Source: Azospirillum sp. RU38E (GTDB lineage Bacteria > Pseudomonadota > Alphaproteobacteria > Azospirillales > Azospirillaceae). Taken from it: DNA of 64,000 bases. A program made the position numbers and the translations under genes. Shown here piece after piece: positions 9,059 to 16,871 of the stretch (within the stretch, counting starts at the first letter, position 1; each line of letters opens with the position of its first letter). The DNA lies in assembly GCF_900188385.1 (NCBI RefSeq), contig NZ_FZOI01000002.1, positions 340,542 through 404,541 of the forward strand, written 5' to 3'. The notes beneath the pieces are model-generated. The model was not told the origin of the DNA. It ran no database searches and was given only the letters and a program-made list of their open reading frames with translations.

Positions 9059-10062
9059 GGCTTCAACGCCAAGCCCTGGCCCTTATCGACAAAGCGCAAA
9101 TCCACCCCCTGCCGCCAATCCAGATTCTGAGGATAAATCCCCAAATCTTTCATTTCTTTTGTAAATACCTGCCAACGCTCCGCACTCATGTAGCCGACAC
9201 CCTGGGTGGCGGCATCACCGCCGGTGACCAGCCCGTACTCAATGATCTTCTGGCGCGCATTGGCCAGCGTAGCATCGTCAATATCGGGATTCTGCTTTTT
9301 GATCAGGGCATAGGCCGCCGCAGGATCACGCGTCAGAAAATGGTACCAGCCCTCAATGCTGGCCTCCACAAAGGCCTTCACCACCGCCTCCCGCTTGGCC
9401 AGCACATCTTTGCGCACCATGATCATCGCGGAATAGGAGGCAAAGCCGTTATCTGCCAGCAGGAAAACCTGCGGCTTCACCCCCGCCTTCTCCGCCGTGA
9501 AGGGTTCCGACGTCACATATCCCTGCTGAATGGCTGATTTATCAACAAGAAAGGGTGCAATATTAAAGCTGTACTTTCGAATTTGGCTGTCGCTGTAGCC
9601 ATAGCGGGAAGCCAACCAGCGCCACATGGTATTGACGGAGGGATCGCCGATATGGATCGGCTTGCCCTTCATGTCGGCCAGACTGGTCACATCACTGCGT
9701 GGATGCGACATCAGGATCGTCGGGTCTTTCTGGAACATGGCGGCGACCGTGACCACCGGTGCGCCGACATCAATCAGATTCAAGGTGAAGAATCCACTGG
9801 AACCCATTGCTCCATCAATGGAACCGGCTGCCAGAAGCTTCTGCGGGTCCATGCCGGTGCCACCGGGGCGGATCTCCACTTCCAGCCCGCGCTTGGCATA
9901 AAGCCCTTCCGCCAGCGCCTGATAGAAACCGCCCTGTTCGGCCTGTGCCACCCAATCCGTCATGAAAACGAACTTCTCCGCCGCCCCCGCCGGCAGGCTG
10001 GTCAGCGCGGCCAGGGCGCAAAGCGAAAGCAGGCGGGCGATGGATTTGGCAGGCTGGCGCAT
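9055..10062 (-). CDS. NMT1/THI5-like ABC transporter substrate-binding protein
   Basis: A 335-residue periplasmic binding protein. The ATG at 10062 has an AGAGGA-type ribosome site and begins a signal peptide (MRQPAKSIARLLSLCALAAL) ending near PAGAAEK. The mature protein shows the NMT1/THI5-like fold marks: MTDWVAQAEQGGFYQALAEG, a GGTG loop, and SIDGAMGSSGFF. This family carries thiamine precursors, sulfonates, nitrate and related small anions or pyrimidines; the sequence alone does not decide which. It is divergent, across 84 bases, from the FolB-like and pteridine-reductase-like genes. Confidence 0.88.
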   Translation of the reverse strand: MRQPAKSIARLLSLCALAALTSLPAGAAEKFVFMTDWVAQAEQGGFYQALAEGLYAKRGLEVEIRPGGTGMDPQKLLAAGSIDGAMGSSGFFTLNLIDVGAPVVTVAAMFQKDPTILMSHPRSDVTSLADMKGKPIHIGDPSVNTMWRWLASRYGYSDSQIRKYSFNIAPFLVDKSAIQQGYVTSEPFTAEKAGVKPQVFLLADNGFASYSAMIMVRKDVLAKREAVVKAFVEASIEGWYHFLTRDPAAAYALIKKQNPDIDDATLANARQKIIEYGLVTGGDAATQGVGYMSAERWQVFTKEMKDLGIYPQNLDWRQGVDLRFVDKGQGLALKP

Positions 10063-10146
10063 CTTCTCTTGTTCCTCTGGCGGTCGCGGCCTGATAGTAG
10101 CGCTGCAGCGCCAATTGTCGAGCGGCCCCGCCGCCTGTCGGTTTCC

Positions 10147-10494
10147 ATGAACAACGAAAATCTTCGTATTCTCATCAAGCAGGTGGCGGTGGAACTGCCA
10201 TTGGGGGTGCCCCCTGTGGCAACACCCTGCCTGTTCAGCCTGACGCTGGAAACGGATATTGCCGGCCCTTTTCTGGGGGATACGGATGACCTGCATATCA
10301 CCATCGATTACAGCCGGATCGTGCGTCATATCCTGCATGTGTTGCCCGGCCAGGGGCCCTTTGCCGATGCGGCCACTGTCGCCGAGGCGGTGCTGGCCTA
10401 TGTAGAGACGTTTGATGAGCGGATTACCGGCCAGCATCTGTGGATGCGGGCCGGCCACTTGGAACTGGAACGGAACTGGCGGCGCGGCACATGA
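10147..10494 (+). CDS. FolB-fold (dihydroneopterin aldolase-like) protein, catalytically degenerate
   Basis: A 115-residue protein that looks like the T-fold of dihydroneopterin aldolase/epimerase: VELPLGVPP near the start, DLHITIDYSRIVRHIL in the middle, then TVAEAVLAYV. The only lysine is residue 11, so the conserved catalytic Lys near the C-terminal end of true FolB is absent. The residue equivalent to the pterin-anchoring Glu also appears to be Ala. It is probably a divergent paralogue with another role. The ATG is at 10147, and the TGA overlaps the ATG of the SDR gene, which implies joint function. Confidence 0.65.
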   Translation: MNNENLRILIKQVAVELPLGVPPVATPCLFSLTLETDIAGPFLGDTDDLHITIDYSRIVRHILHVLPGQGPFADAATVAEAVLAYVETFDERITGQHLWMRAGHLELERNWRRGT

Positions 10495-11252
10495 TGAAAC
10501 AGACCCTGCTGATCACTGGCGGCGCCCGTCGGCTGGGTGCTGCCCTGGCGCTGGCCTGTGGCCGGGCCGGGTACAATATCATCATCCACCACCGCGATGC
10601 CGGCGGGGCCGATGCTGCCGCCACCATCCTGGAAGAGATACGCGGGGCCGGTGCCAAGGCCGCCGCCATCACCGCCGACCTGACCGAACCGGCAGCGATA
10701 GAGGATATGGTAGCCCGCGCCGCCAGCGCCATCGGCCAGCCCATTACCGGGCTGATCAACAGCGCTGCCCCTTTTGATTGGGACGATATCGAAACGATTA
10801 CGGCGGAACGGATGCTGGCGCATTATCTGCCCATCGCCGTTGCCCCCGCCCTGCTCTGCCGCCAGTTATTGGCCCAACTGCCGGCGGGGGTGACAGGAAC
10901 GGTGATCAATATTCTGGACCAGAAGCTGGCCGCCCCGCATGGCGACCATCTCAGTTACAGCATGGCCAAATATGCCTTGATGGGCCTGGGCGAAATGCTG
11001 GCCCGCGCCGCCGCCCCCCGGCTGCGCGTCAATGCCATCGCGCCCGGCTATACATTGCCGGCCCCCGGCCAGGATGTGGCGGATTTCCAGCGCCTGCATA
11101 ACCGCACCCCGCTGGGCCGGGGGCCGGAAGCAGGTGATATCACGGACGCCGCGCTTTATCTGCTGCGCAGCCCGGCGGTGACGGGCCAGACGCTGTATGT
11201 CGATGCCGGAATGCGGTTCAGCCCCCTGGCGCGGGATATCAGCTTTTATTGA
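10491..11252 (+). CDS. pteridine-reductase-like short-chain dehydrogenase
   Basis: A 253-residue NADPH-type SDR. It has the TGGARRLG cofactor motif (TGxxxRxG is typical of pteridine reductases and FolM), NSAAPFDWDD after the fourth strand, the active-site YSMAK (Tyr-x3-Lys) and NAIAPGYTLP. Family knowledge suggests reduction of a dihydropterin or dihydrofolate, but other SDR substrates are possible. It overlaps the FolB-like gene (ATGATG at 10491, stop 10492-10494), so the pair is translationally coupled and likely acts in pterin metabolism or salvage. Confidence 0.78.
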   Translation: MMKQTLLITGGARRLGAALALACGRAGYNIIIHHRDAGGADAAATILEEIRGAGAKAAAITADLTEPAAIEDMVARAASAIGQPITGLINSAAPFDWDDIETITAERMLAHYLPIAVAPALLCRQLLAQLPAGVTGTVINILDQKLAAPHGDHLSYSMAKYALMGLGEMLARAAAPRLRVNAIAPGYTLPAPGQDVADFQRLHNRTPLGRGPEAGDITDAALYLLRSPAVTGQTLYVDAGMRFSPLARDISFY

Positions 11253-11403
11253 GTCGTTTTCCCCGCTTGCCGCCCCCCCGCTTCATCTGCCTATACTGCT
11301 ATGGTTGCAACAACGCGGAGGGCTGCGGGCGTCGTACCATTCCCCGGATCCGGTCATCTTCACCCATGACCGCCTTCGCTGGGCCGCCACCCGCGGCGTA
11401 AGC

Positions 11404-12747
11404 ATGAGCACATTAGAAGAATTCATCCGTTCGCGGCATATCACCGAGGTTGAATGCCTGGTGCCCGATCTGGCCGGCATTGCCCGTGGCAAGATCGTGC
11501 CGGCTGACAAGTTCCTGCGCATCATGCGGGATCGTGGCCTGCGGCTGCCGGAATCGATCTTCATTCAGACCGTCACCGGTGAATATCCGGAAGACGAGGA
11601 TGTCACGTCAGTGGAAAACTGGGACGTCTACATGACGCCCGATCCCCAGACGGTGCGGATGGTTCCCTGGTACAACGAACCCACCGCGCAGGTGATCTGC
11701 GATTGTTTTTATGCCGACGGTTCCAGCGTCGACATCTCCCCCCGCTCGGTGCTGAAGCGTGTGCTGAAGCTGTATGAGGATCGGGGTTGGCGCCCCATCG
11801 TGGCGCCGGAGCTGGAGTTCTTCCTGGTTGCCATCAATAAAGACCCGGATTATCCGCTTGTGCCGCCCATCGGCCGGTCGGGCCGGCAGGAAAGCGGGCG
11901 TCAGGCCTATGGCATCGACGCCGTCAACGAGTTCGATCCGATTTTCGAGGATGTCTACGATTTCTGCGCCAAGCAGGAAATCGACGTGGACACGATGAGC
12001 CACGAGGCCGGTGCCGCCCAGATTGAGATCAATTTCAATCATGGCGACGCGCTGGAACTGGCCGATCAGGTTTTCCTGTTCAAGCGCACGGTGCGGGAGG
12101 CGGCCATCCGGCATCAGGTCTATGCCACCTTCATGGCCAAGCCGATGCAGAATGAACCGGGCAGCGCCATGCATGTCCACCAGTCGCTGGTGGATATCGC
12201 CACCGGCCAGAACCTGTTCGCCACGCCGGAGGGCGATGACACCCCCCTGTTCATGAGCTTCATCGCCGGGCTGCAAAAGTACCTGCCCTATGCCATGCCG
12301 CTGCTGGCGCCGAACGTGAATTCCTATCGCCGGCTGGTGCAGGGGTCGGACGCGCCCATCAATGTGCATTGGGGCCGTGACAACCGCACCACCGGCTTCC
12401 GCGTGCCCGTCAGCCCGCCGGAGGCACGGCGGGTGGAAAACCGTGTCGCCGGGGCCGATGCCAACCCCTATCTGGCGCTTGCTGCCTCGCTGGCCTGTGG
12501 CTATCTGGGCATCAGCCAGGGGCTGGAACCGAGTGACCCGGTCAAGGGATCGGCCCATCGGCTTGCCTTCTCCCTACCCCGTCATCAGGCCGACGCTCTG
12601 ACCAAGTTCAACGCCTGCAAGCCGTTGAAAGAAGTGCTGGGTGAACGGTTTGTGGCCGCCGTCGGCTATGTGAAGCAGGCGGAATATGATGCCTATCAGC
12701 GGGTGATCAGTTCCTGGGAACGGGAAAACCTGTTGCTGAATGTCTGA
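11404..12747 (+). CDS. glutamine-synthetase-family gamma-glutamylpolyamine ligase (PuuA-like)
   Basis: A 447-residue member of the glutamine synthetase superfamily, short at the N-terminus like PuuA (gamma-glutamylputrescine synthetase). Visible motifs include APELEFFL, HEAGAAQIEIN (metal-binding Glu), NEPGSAMHVHQS and PNVNSYRRL. It lacks the adenylylation-type C-terminal region of GlnA. Such enzymes join glutamate to a polyamine or similar amine in an ATP-dependent step. The ATG at 11404 gives the family-like start MSTLEEFIRSRHI. An agmatine deiminase gene 1 kb downstream supports a polyamine role. The exact amine is uncertain. Confidence 0.8.
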   Translation: MSTLEEFIRSRHITEVECLVPDLAGIARGKIVPADKFLRIMRDRGLRLPESIFIQTVTGEYPEDEDVTSVENWDVYMTPDPQTVRMVPWYNEPTAQVICDCFYADGSSVDISPRSVLKRVLKLYEDRGWRPIVAPELEFFLVAINKDPDYPLVPPIGRSGRQESGRQAYGIDAVNEFDPIFEDVYDFCAKQEIDVDTMSHEAGAAQIEINFNHGDALELADQVFLFKRTVREAAIRHQVYATFMAKPMQNEPGSAMHVHQSLVDIATGQNLFATPEGDDTPLFMSFIAGLQKYLPYAMPLLAPNVNSYRRLVQGSDAPINVHWGRDNRTTGFRVPVSPPEARRVENRVAGADANPYLALAASLACGYLGISQGLEPSDPVKGSAHRLAFSLPRHQADALTKFNACKPLKEVLGERFVAAVGYVKQAEYDAYQRVISSWERENLLLNV

Positions 12748-12752
12748 TCGGG

Positions 12753-12780
12753 TGGGGGCGGCCGGCGCCGGCCTCCCCCA
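12753..12780 (+). terminator. GC-rich hairpin after the PuuA-like gene
   Basis: A 28-base near-perfect palindrome (TGGGGG, one mismatch, then GGCCGGC against its complement) begins 6 bases after the stop codon. Only a weak TTACAATTTC tract follows, so it may be an inefficient intrinsic terminator or an mRNA-end stabiliser. Confidence 0.5.
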
Positions 12781-13060
12781 TTACAATTTCATGACGCAAG
12801 CCATGCGCGGCGCGCAGCCTTGCCCCGGCGGTGCCCCCGGCTGGCAGAATCGACAAAAAGCAATTATATTTCCGCCATCGTCAACAGCGATGGGGATCCA
12901 TCATGCGGTACTTCTTCTTTCTTCCTATGCTACGGCTCGGTGCATTTTCTCCGTTCGCCGCTCACGTTGTGAAGACCCCGGCCGATCGCCGCGATTGAGG
13001 CGACAGGGCCTGCTTCTTTTAGCAGTCTCCATTTTTCAGTCTGAACCAATCAGATACGCC

Positions 13061-13139
13061 GAAATCCGTTTTCATGGTTTCGGTATGGTTGTCAGAAAAA
13101 CGCCCCGGCGATTATCTTCGCCGGGGCGTTTTATTTTGC
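13061..13139 (+). repeat. 79-bp element, copy 1, with terminator-like hairpin ahead of the GNAT gene
   Basis: This stretch is repeated with the same length at 13629-13707, with only about 6-7 differences. It begins GAAATCCGTTTTCAT and holds an 11-bp perfect hairpin (13101-13111 with 13118-13128, six-base loop) followed by TTTTATTTT. The T tract ends about 20 bases before the GNAT start codon, and a GAGGA ribosome site lies between. It may be a terminator for upstream transcription, a leader attenuator, or both. Confidence 0.75.
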
Positions 13140-13157
13140 TGAGGATGTTCATCAGCC

Positions 13158-13583
13158 ATGGTTGAGATCAGAACAGCTGTCATCGACGATGCCAATGGCA
13201 TCGTCTGCCTGCTGGAACAACTGGGTTACCGGCTGGATGTGACGCAGGTTGCGTCGCGGATCACACAGCTGGAAAGCACCGGCACCGATCCCATCCTGGT
13301 CGCGGTGAGCGAGGGCCGGTACCTTGGCGTTATTGCACTCAACTGGGTGCTGATGCTCTATGCACCCACCTTGATTGCCCGCATCACGACCCTGGTGGTG
13401 CATGAACAGGCGCGCGGCCTTGGTGTCGGGCGCAAGCTGGTGGATGCCGCGGCCGCATTGGCCCGCGCTGCGGGCTGCGATACGCTGGAGGTCACCACAG
13501 CCCTGCGCCGTGCCGATGCCCAAGCCTTTTACAAGTCCCTCGGTTTCACCCATTCATCGGCTCGCCTGCATATTCCATTGTGA
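13158..13583 (+). CDS. GNAT-family N-acetyltransferase
   Basis: A 141-residue acetyltransferase with one GNAT domain. The acetyl-CoA loop is read in LVVHEQARGLGVGRKLVDAA (Q-x-x-G-x-G/A type), and the C-terminal AQAFYKSLGFTHSSARL is the usual GNAT ending. It sits between a PuuA-like ligase and agmatine deiminase, so a polyamine or amine acceptor is a reasonable guess, but the sequence does not prove it. The gene is flanked on both sides by copies of the same 79-bp element, which might mark a duplication or insertion event. Confidence 0.82.
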   Translation: MVEIRTAVIDDANGIVCLLEQLGYRLDVTQVASRITQLESTGTDPILVAVSEGRYLGVIALNWVLMLYAPTLIARITTLVVHEQARGLGVGRKLVDAAAALARAAGCDTLEVTTALRRADAQAFYKSLGFTHSSARLHIPL

Positions 13584-13628
13584 TGTTACCAACTGGCTTC
13601 TGCCGATCCGTCGCTATCCCGACATGCA

Positions 13629-13707
13629 GAAATCCGTTTTCATCGTTTCGGCATGGTTGTCAGAAACACACCCCGGCGATTACCTTCGCCGGGGCGCTTT
13701 ATTTTGC
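13629..13707 (+). repeat. 79-bp element, copy 2, with terminator-like hairpin ahead of aguA
   Basis: Second copy of the element at 13061-13139, about 91% identical by eye. Its hairpin (13669-13679 with 13686-13696) keeps a 9-bp core, but a G-to-A change breaks one outer pair. A CTTTATTTT tract follows. A GTGAGGATG ribosome-site stretch comes next, then the aguA start at 13739. The position just before the next gene's start is the same as in copy 1. Confidence 0.75.
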
Positions 13708-13738
13708 CCGAGATAACAGCCGTGAGGATGCCCAGGTC

Positions 13739-14752
13739 ATGACCACCCCTGTCGCAGATGGATTCCACATGCCGGCCGAATGGGCCCCGCATGTACGCTG
13801 CTGGATGGCCTGGCCCGTCCGGGCAGAGACTTTCCCCAATGGGCTGGATGCTGCCCGCGCCGCCTATGCCGCCGTGGCCCAGGCTATCGCCCAGTTCGAA
13901 CCGGTCACCATGCTCTGCCCCGATGGCGCTCTGGCGGAGGTCAGCCTGGCCTGTGGCAAGGGGGTCAATGTGCTGCCCATGCCGACCAGCGACAGCTGGG
14001 TGCGCGACAATGGCCCCAGCTTTATCATCAATGGCAAGGGCGACGTGGCCGGCGTGCATTGGGGCTTCAATGCCTGGGGCCGCAATTATGATGATTTCCA
14101 ACCCGACACGGAGGTTGGCCGCCTGATTCTGGAACAGCAGGGTCTGAAGCGCTATGGCGCGCCCCTGGTGATGGAAGGTGGCTCCTTCCATGTCGATGGT
14201 GAAGGCACGCTGCTGACCACAGAGGAATGTCTGCTGAACCCCAACCGCAACCCCCACCTTTCCCGCCAGGAGATTGAGGGGCATCTGCGCGATCATCTGG
14301 GCGTCAAGCAATTCATCTGGTTGGCCCGGGGGTACGAGCAGGATGAGACCGACGGCCATATTGACGAGATCGCCTGTTTCGTGAAACCGGGCGTGGTGCT
14401 GACCATGGTGACGGACGACACATCCGATCCCAATTACCCGGTATTCCAGGATAATCTGGCCCGCTTGTCCGCCGCACGCGATGCCAACGGGCGGGCGTTG
14501 GAAATCGTCACCTTGCGCACCCCCGCCAGGCGGGAGCAGAATGGCGTCCGCCTCACCCTCTCCTACACCAATTTCTACATGGCCAATGGCGGCATCGTGA
14601 TGCCCTTCTTCGAAGACCCGATGGATGAGGAAGCGTTGCGTACCTTCCGCAAGCTGTTCCCCGACCGCAAGGTCGTGCCGGTGCCGGCCCTGGATATCGT
14701 GCGCGGCGGCGGTGGCATCCATTGCATCACCCAGCAGCAGCCTGCCGGCTGA
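13739..14752 (+). CDS. aguA: agmatine deiminase
   Basis: A 337-residue enzyme that converts agmatine to N-carbamoylputrescine and ammonia in the arginine-to-putrescine route. It has the guanidino-modifying fold marks: SDSWVRDNGPSFI, LVMEGGSFHVDGEGTLL, the ETDGHIDE acid/base segment and the C-terminal RGGGGIHCIT that carries the nucleophilic Cys. The ATG at 13739 gives the family start (HMPAEWAPHVRCWMAWP shortly after). No N-carbamoylputrescine amidase (aguB) lies in the window. Confidence 0.93.
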   Translation: MTTPVADGFHMPAEWAPHVRCWMAWPVRAETFPNGLDAARAAYAAVAQAIAQFEPVTMLCPDGALAEVSLACGKGVNVLPMPTSDSWVRDNGPSFIINGKGDVAGVHWGFNAWGRNYDDFQPDTEVGRLILEQQGLKRYGAPLVMEGGSFHVDGEGTLLTTEECLLNPNRNPHLSRQEIEGHLRDHLGVKQFIWLARGYEQDETDGHIDEIACFVKPGVVLTMVTDDTSDPNYPVFQDNLARLSAARDANGRALEIVTLRTPARREQNGVRLTLSYTNFYMANGGIVMPFFEDPMDEEALRTFRKLFPDRKVVPVPALDIVRGGGGIHCITQQQPAG

Positions 14753-14808
14753 TCGGCTATATCCTTCTTCCAACCACATTTTACCAAACCAGCCCTGGAG
14801 CCTTGTTC

Positions 14809-15750
14809 ATGAGCGACCTGAACCTGCCCGCCATTGACAGCGTGGCGGCGGAATTGATCAGCGTGCGCGACTTCATCCGCTATGCCGTCAGCCGGTTCAA
14901 CCGGGCGGGGCTGGTGCACGGCCATGGCGCCTTCACCGCCTATGACGAAGCCGTCTTCATGGTGCTGGAGACGCTGAAACTGCCGGTGGACCAGCTGGAG
15001 CCTTATCTGGAGGCCCGCCTGCTGCCGGCAGAGCGTCAGGCCCTGGCCAGCATCATTCATGAACGGGTCACCAGCCGCAAGCCCGCCGCCTATCTGACCA
15101 AGCGCACCTATATCCAGGGCGTGCCGTTCTATGTCGATGAACGGGTGATCGTGCCGCGCTCCTTCATCGGCGAATTGCTGTTCGGGGAGATGTTTGGTGG
15201 CGAGCAGGATTTCACCCTGGTCGATGATGTGATGGATGTGGAACGGGTGCTGGATCTCTGCACCGGGTCCGGCTGTCTGGCCATTCTGGCGGCCAAGATT
15301 TTCCCGGAAGCCAAGGTCGATGCGGTCGATCTGTCGCCGGACGCGCTGGAGGTGGCGAAGATCAATGTCGCCGATCATGCGCTGGAAGAACGGGTGAAGC
15401 TGTTCAATGGCGACCTGTTCAAGCCGCTGAAGGGCAAGAAATACGACCTGATCATCAGCAACCCGCCCTATGTCGATGCTGAAGCGATGGCCAACCTGCC
15501 CGAAGAATATCAGGCGGAACCGCGCATGGCCCTGGTGGGCGGCGGTGATGACGGGATGGATATTGTCCACCGCATCCTGAAGGAAGCGCCGAAATACCTG
15601 AACGAAGGCGGCGGGCTGCTGGTGGAAGTTGGCACTGGCCGTGCGGCCCTGGAAGAGGCCTATCCGGACGCCGAGTTCCTCTGGCTGGAGACCGAACTGT
15701 CCTTTGGTGAAGTATTCTGGATCACCAAGGAACAGCTGGAAGATCTGTAA
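14809..15750 (+). CDS. prmB: 50S ribosomal protein L3 N5-glutamine methyltransferase
   Basis: A 313-residue SAM-dependent methyltransferase of the PrmB/HemK group. The N-terminal helical part includes RFNRAGLVHGHG. The SAM site reads VLDLCTGSGCLAI, and the catalytic motif for amide methylation is ISNPPYVD. The region before it, VPFYVDERVIVPRSFIGEL, is typical of PrmB rather than PrmC. GGAG at 14797-14800 sets the ATG at 14809. The gene seems to stand alone, with a terminator-like hairpin right after it. Confidence 0.92.
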   Translation: MSDLNLPAIDSVAAELISVRDFIRYAVSRFNRAGLVHGHGAFTAYDEAVFMVLETLKLPVDQLEPYLEARLLPAERQALASIIHERVTSRKPAAYLTKRTYIQGVPFYVDERVIVPRSFIGELLFGEMFGGEQDFTLVDDVMDVERVLDLCTGSGCLAILAAKIFPEAKVDAVDLSPDALEVAKINVADHALEERVKLFNGDLFKPLKGKKYDLIISNPPYVDAEAMANLPEEYQAEPRMALVGGGDDGMDIVHRILKEAPKYLNEGGGLLVEVGTGRAALEEAYPDAEFLWLETELSFGEVFWITKEQLEDL

Positions 15751-15758
15751 TCAGATCT

Positions 15759-15790
15759 GGGGGCGGCTGTCAGTCCGCCCCCTTCCCTTC
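15759..15790. terminator. bidirectional hairpin between prmB and HMG-CoA lyase
   Basis: GGGGGCGG (15759-15766) pairs with CCGCCCCC (15775-15782) across an eight-base loop, followed on the plus strand by TTCCCTTCT. It lies in the 39 bases between two converging genes and probably ends both transcripts, though neither side has a clean T tract. Confidence 0.55.
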
Positions 15791-16689
15791 TACCCGGCCA
15801 ATTTGGCCAGCCGCGCCCGGCCGGCCTTGCTGCCATTGGGGCGGCCCAGTTCCCGGCTGATCCAGTCGCCGATCCGCGCCACCTCATCCAGATCAACGCC
15901 GGTCGACAGGCCGAGCCCTTCGAACAGGTACAGCAGTTCCTCCGTCGCCACATTGCCGGAGGCACCCTTGGCATAGGGGCAGCCGCCCAGGCCAGCCACG
16001 GCGCTGTCCATGACCGTCACGCCCTGATCCAGACAGGCCAGAATATTGGCCACGGCCTGGCCATAGGTATCGTGGAAATGCAGGGCAAGCCGATCCACCG
16101 GCACATCCTGCACCACCCGCCGCAGCATGGCGGCGGCCTTGGCCGGGGTGCCGACGCCAATTGTATCGCCCAGGCTGATCTCGTAACAGCCCATGGCCGA
16201 CAGGGATGCCGCCATGAAGGCCACCCGCGCCGGATCAACGTCCCCCTCATAGGGGCAGCCGAGCACGCAGGACACATAGCCCCGCACGCGTAGCCCCGCA
16301 TCCAGTGCCGTCGCCACCACGGGGCGAAAGCGATCCAGGCTTTCGGCCATGCTGCAATTGATATTGCGCTGGCTGAACCCTTCCGACGCCGCACCGAATA
16401 TGGCGATTTCCGCCACACCGGCCGCCATTGCCGCTTCCAGCCCCTTGACATTGGGCACCAGGACGGGGTAGGCGACGCCGGGAACGGGTGACAGACTGGC
16501 CAGCACAGCCGCGCTGTCGGCCATCTGCGGCACCCATTTGGGGGAAACGAAGGCCCCCGCCTCCACATGGGTCAGGCCGGTGCGGGCCAGACGATCCACC
16601 AGAGCGATCTTCACGTCCAGTGGAACGATGGCGGGTTCATTTTGCAGCCCGTCGCGCGGGCCAACCTCCACAATGCGGATGGTGGGCAT
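15790..16689 (-). CDS. hydroxymethylglutaryl-CoA lyase
   Basis: A 299-residue TIM-barrel lyase that splits HMG-CoA into acetoacetate and acetyl-CoA, the last step of leucine breakdown. Marks are VEVGPRDGLQNE at the start, AIFGAASEGFSQRNINCS, HFHDTYGQ (metal-binding His) and the active-site loop GLGGCPYAKGASGNVATEE with its catalytic Cys. The ATG at 16689 is directly preceded by a purine-rich ribosome site (AAGGAGGAA). No other leucine-pathway genes are adjacent, so it appears detached from the usual liu-type cluster. Confidence 0.92.
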   Translation of the reverse strand: MPTIRIVEVGPRDGLQNEPAIVPLDVKIALVDRLARTGLTHVEAGAFVSPKWVPQMADSAAVLASLSPVPGVAYPVLVPNVKGLEAAMAAGVAEIAIFGAASEGFSQRNINCSMAESLDRFRPVVATALDAGLRVRGYVSCVLGCPYEGDVDPARVAFMAASLSAMGCYEISLGDTIGVGTPAKAAAMLRRVVQDVPVDRLALHFHDTYGQAVANILACLDQGVTVMDSAVAGLGGCPYAKGASGNVATEELLYLFEGLGLSTGVDLDEVARIGDWISRELGRPNGSKAGRARLAKLAG

Positions 16690-16761
16690 GGTTCCTCCTT
16701 GTTTTTATGAAAAACAGGGATAGGTCAGTATCCCTGCCACACACAAGAAAAACCTGCCCCC

Positions 16762-16864
16762 TAGAGCGGATCGCGTAAAAGCGCAATCGCTTTGGAGCGT
16801 AAATCCGCGCGCTGAACAAGGACTTAGAGCCGGGTGCGTTTTCGGTTAAACGTACCCGGCTCTA
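16762..16864. repeat. structured intergenic element with long palindrome
   Basis: The strongest part is a 17-bp stem (16825-16841 with 16848-16864) starting TAGAGCCGGGT, with one mismatch (a possible G-T pair) and the loop TCGGTT. Just upstream, AAAGCG (16778-16783) pairs with CGCTTT (16788-16793), nested inside GCGGAT/ATCCGC. It sits between fcl and HMG-CoA lyase and could end fcl transcription, and its look suggests a dispersed palindromic repeat. I cannot count copies elsewhere in the genome. Confidence 0.55.
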
Positions 16865-16871
16865 ACCGGGA

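Larger units (their letters stand above)
12748..13157 (+). other. intergenic region after the PuuA-like gene
   Basis: This 410-base stretch has no convincing gene. It starts with a large GC-rich hairpin (12753-12780), continues through a less GC-rich part around 12850-12960 that contains a small hairpin (CCATCG pairing with CGATGG near 12873-12893), and ends with the 79-bp element at 13061-13139 just before the GNAT gene. A short plus-strand open frame here has no family-like features. The middle could hold a promoter or a small structured RNA, but I cannot support either. Confidence 0.4.

Noticed and set aside
9583-10146. N-terminal extension of the FolB-like gene
   Set aside because: It reads antisense through the binding-protein gene and its signal peptide; the FolB-like homology starts only at the ATG at 10147.
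12840-13060. Known riboswitch class upstream of the GNAT gene
   Set aside because: A small hairpin and lower GC are visible, but no motif of a known guanidine, amino-acid or cofactor riboswitch could be matched.
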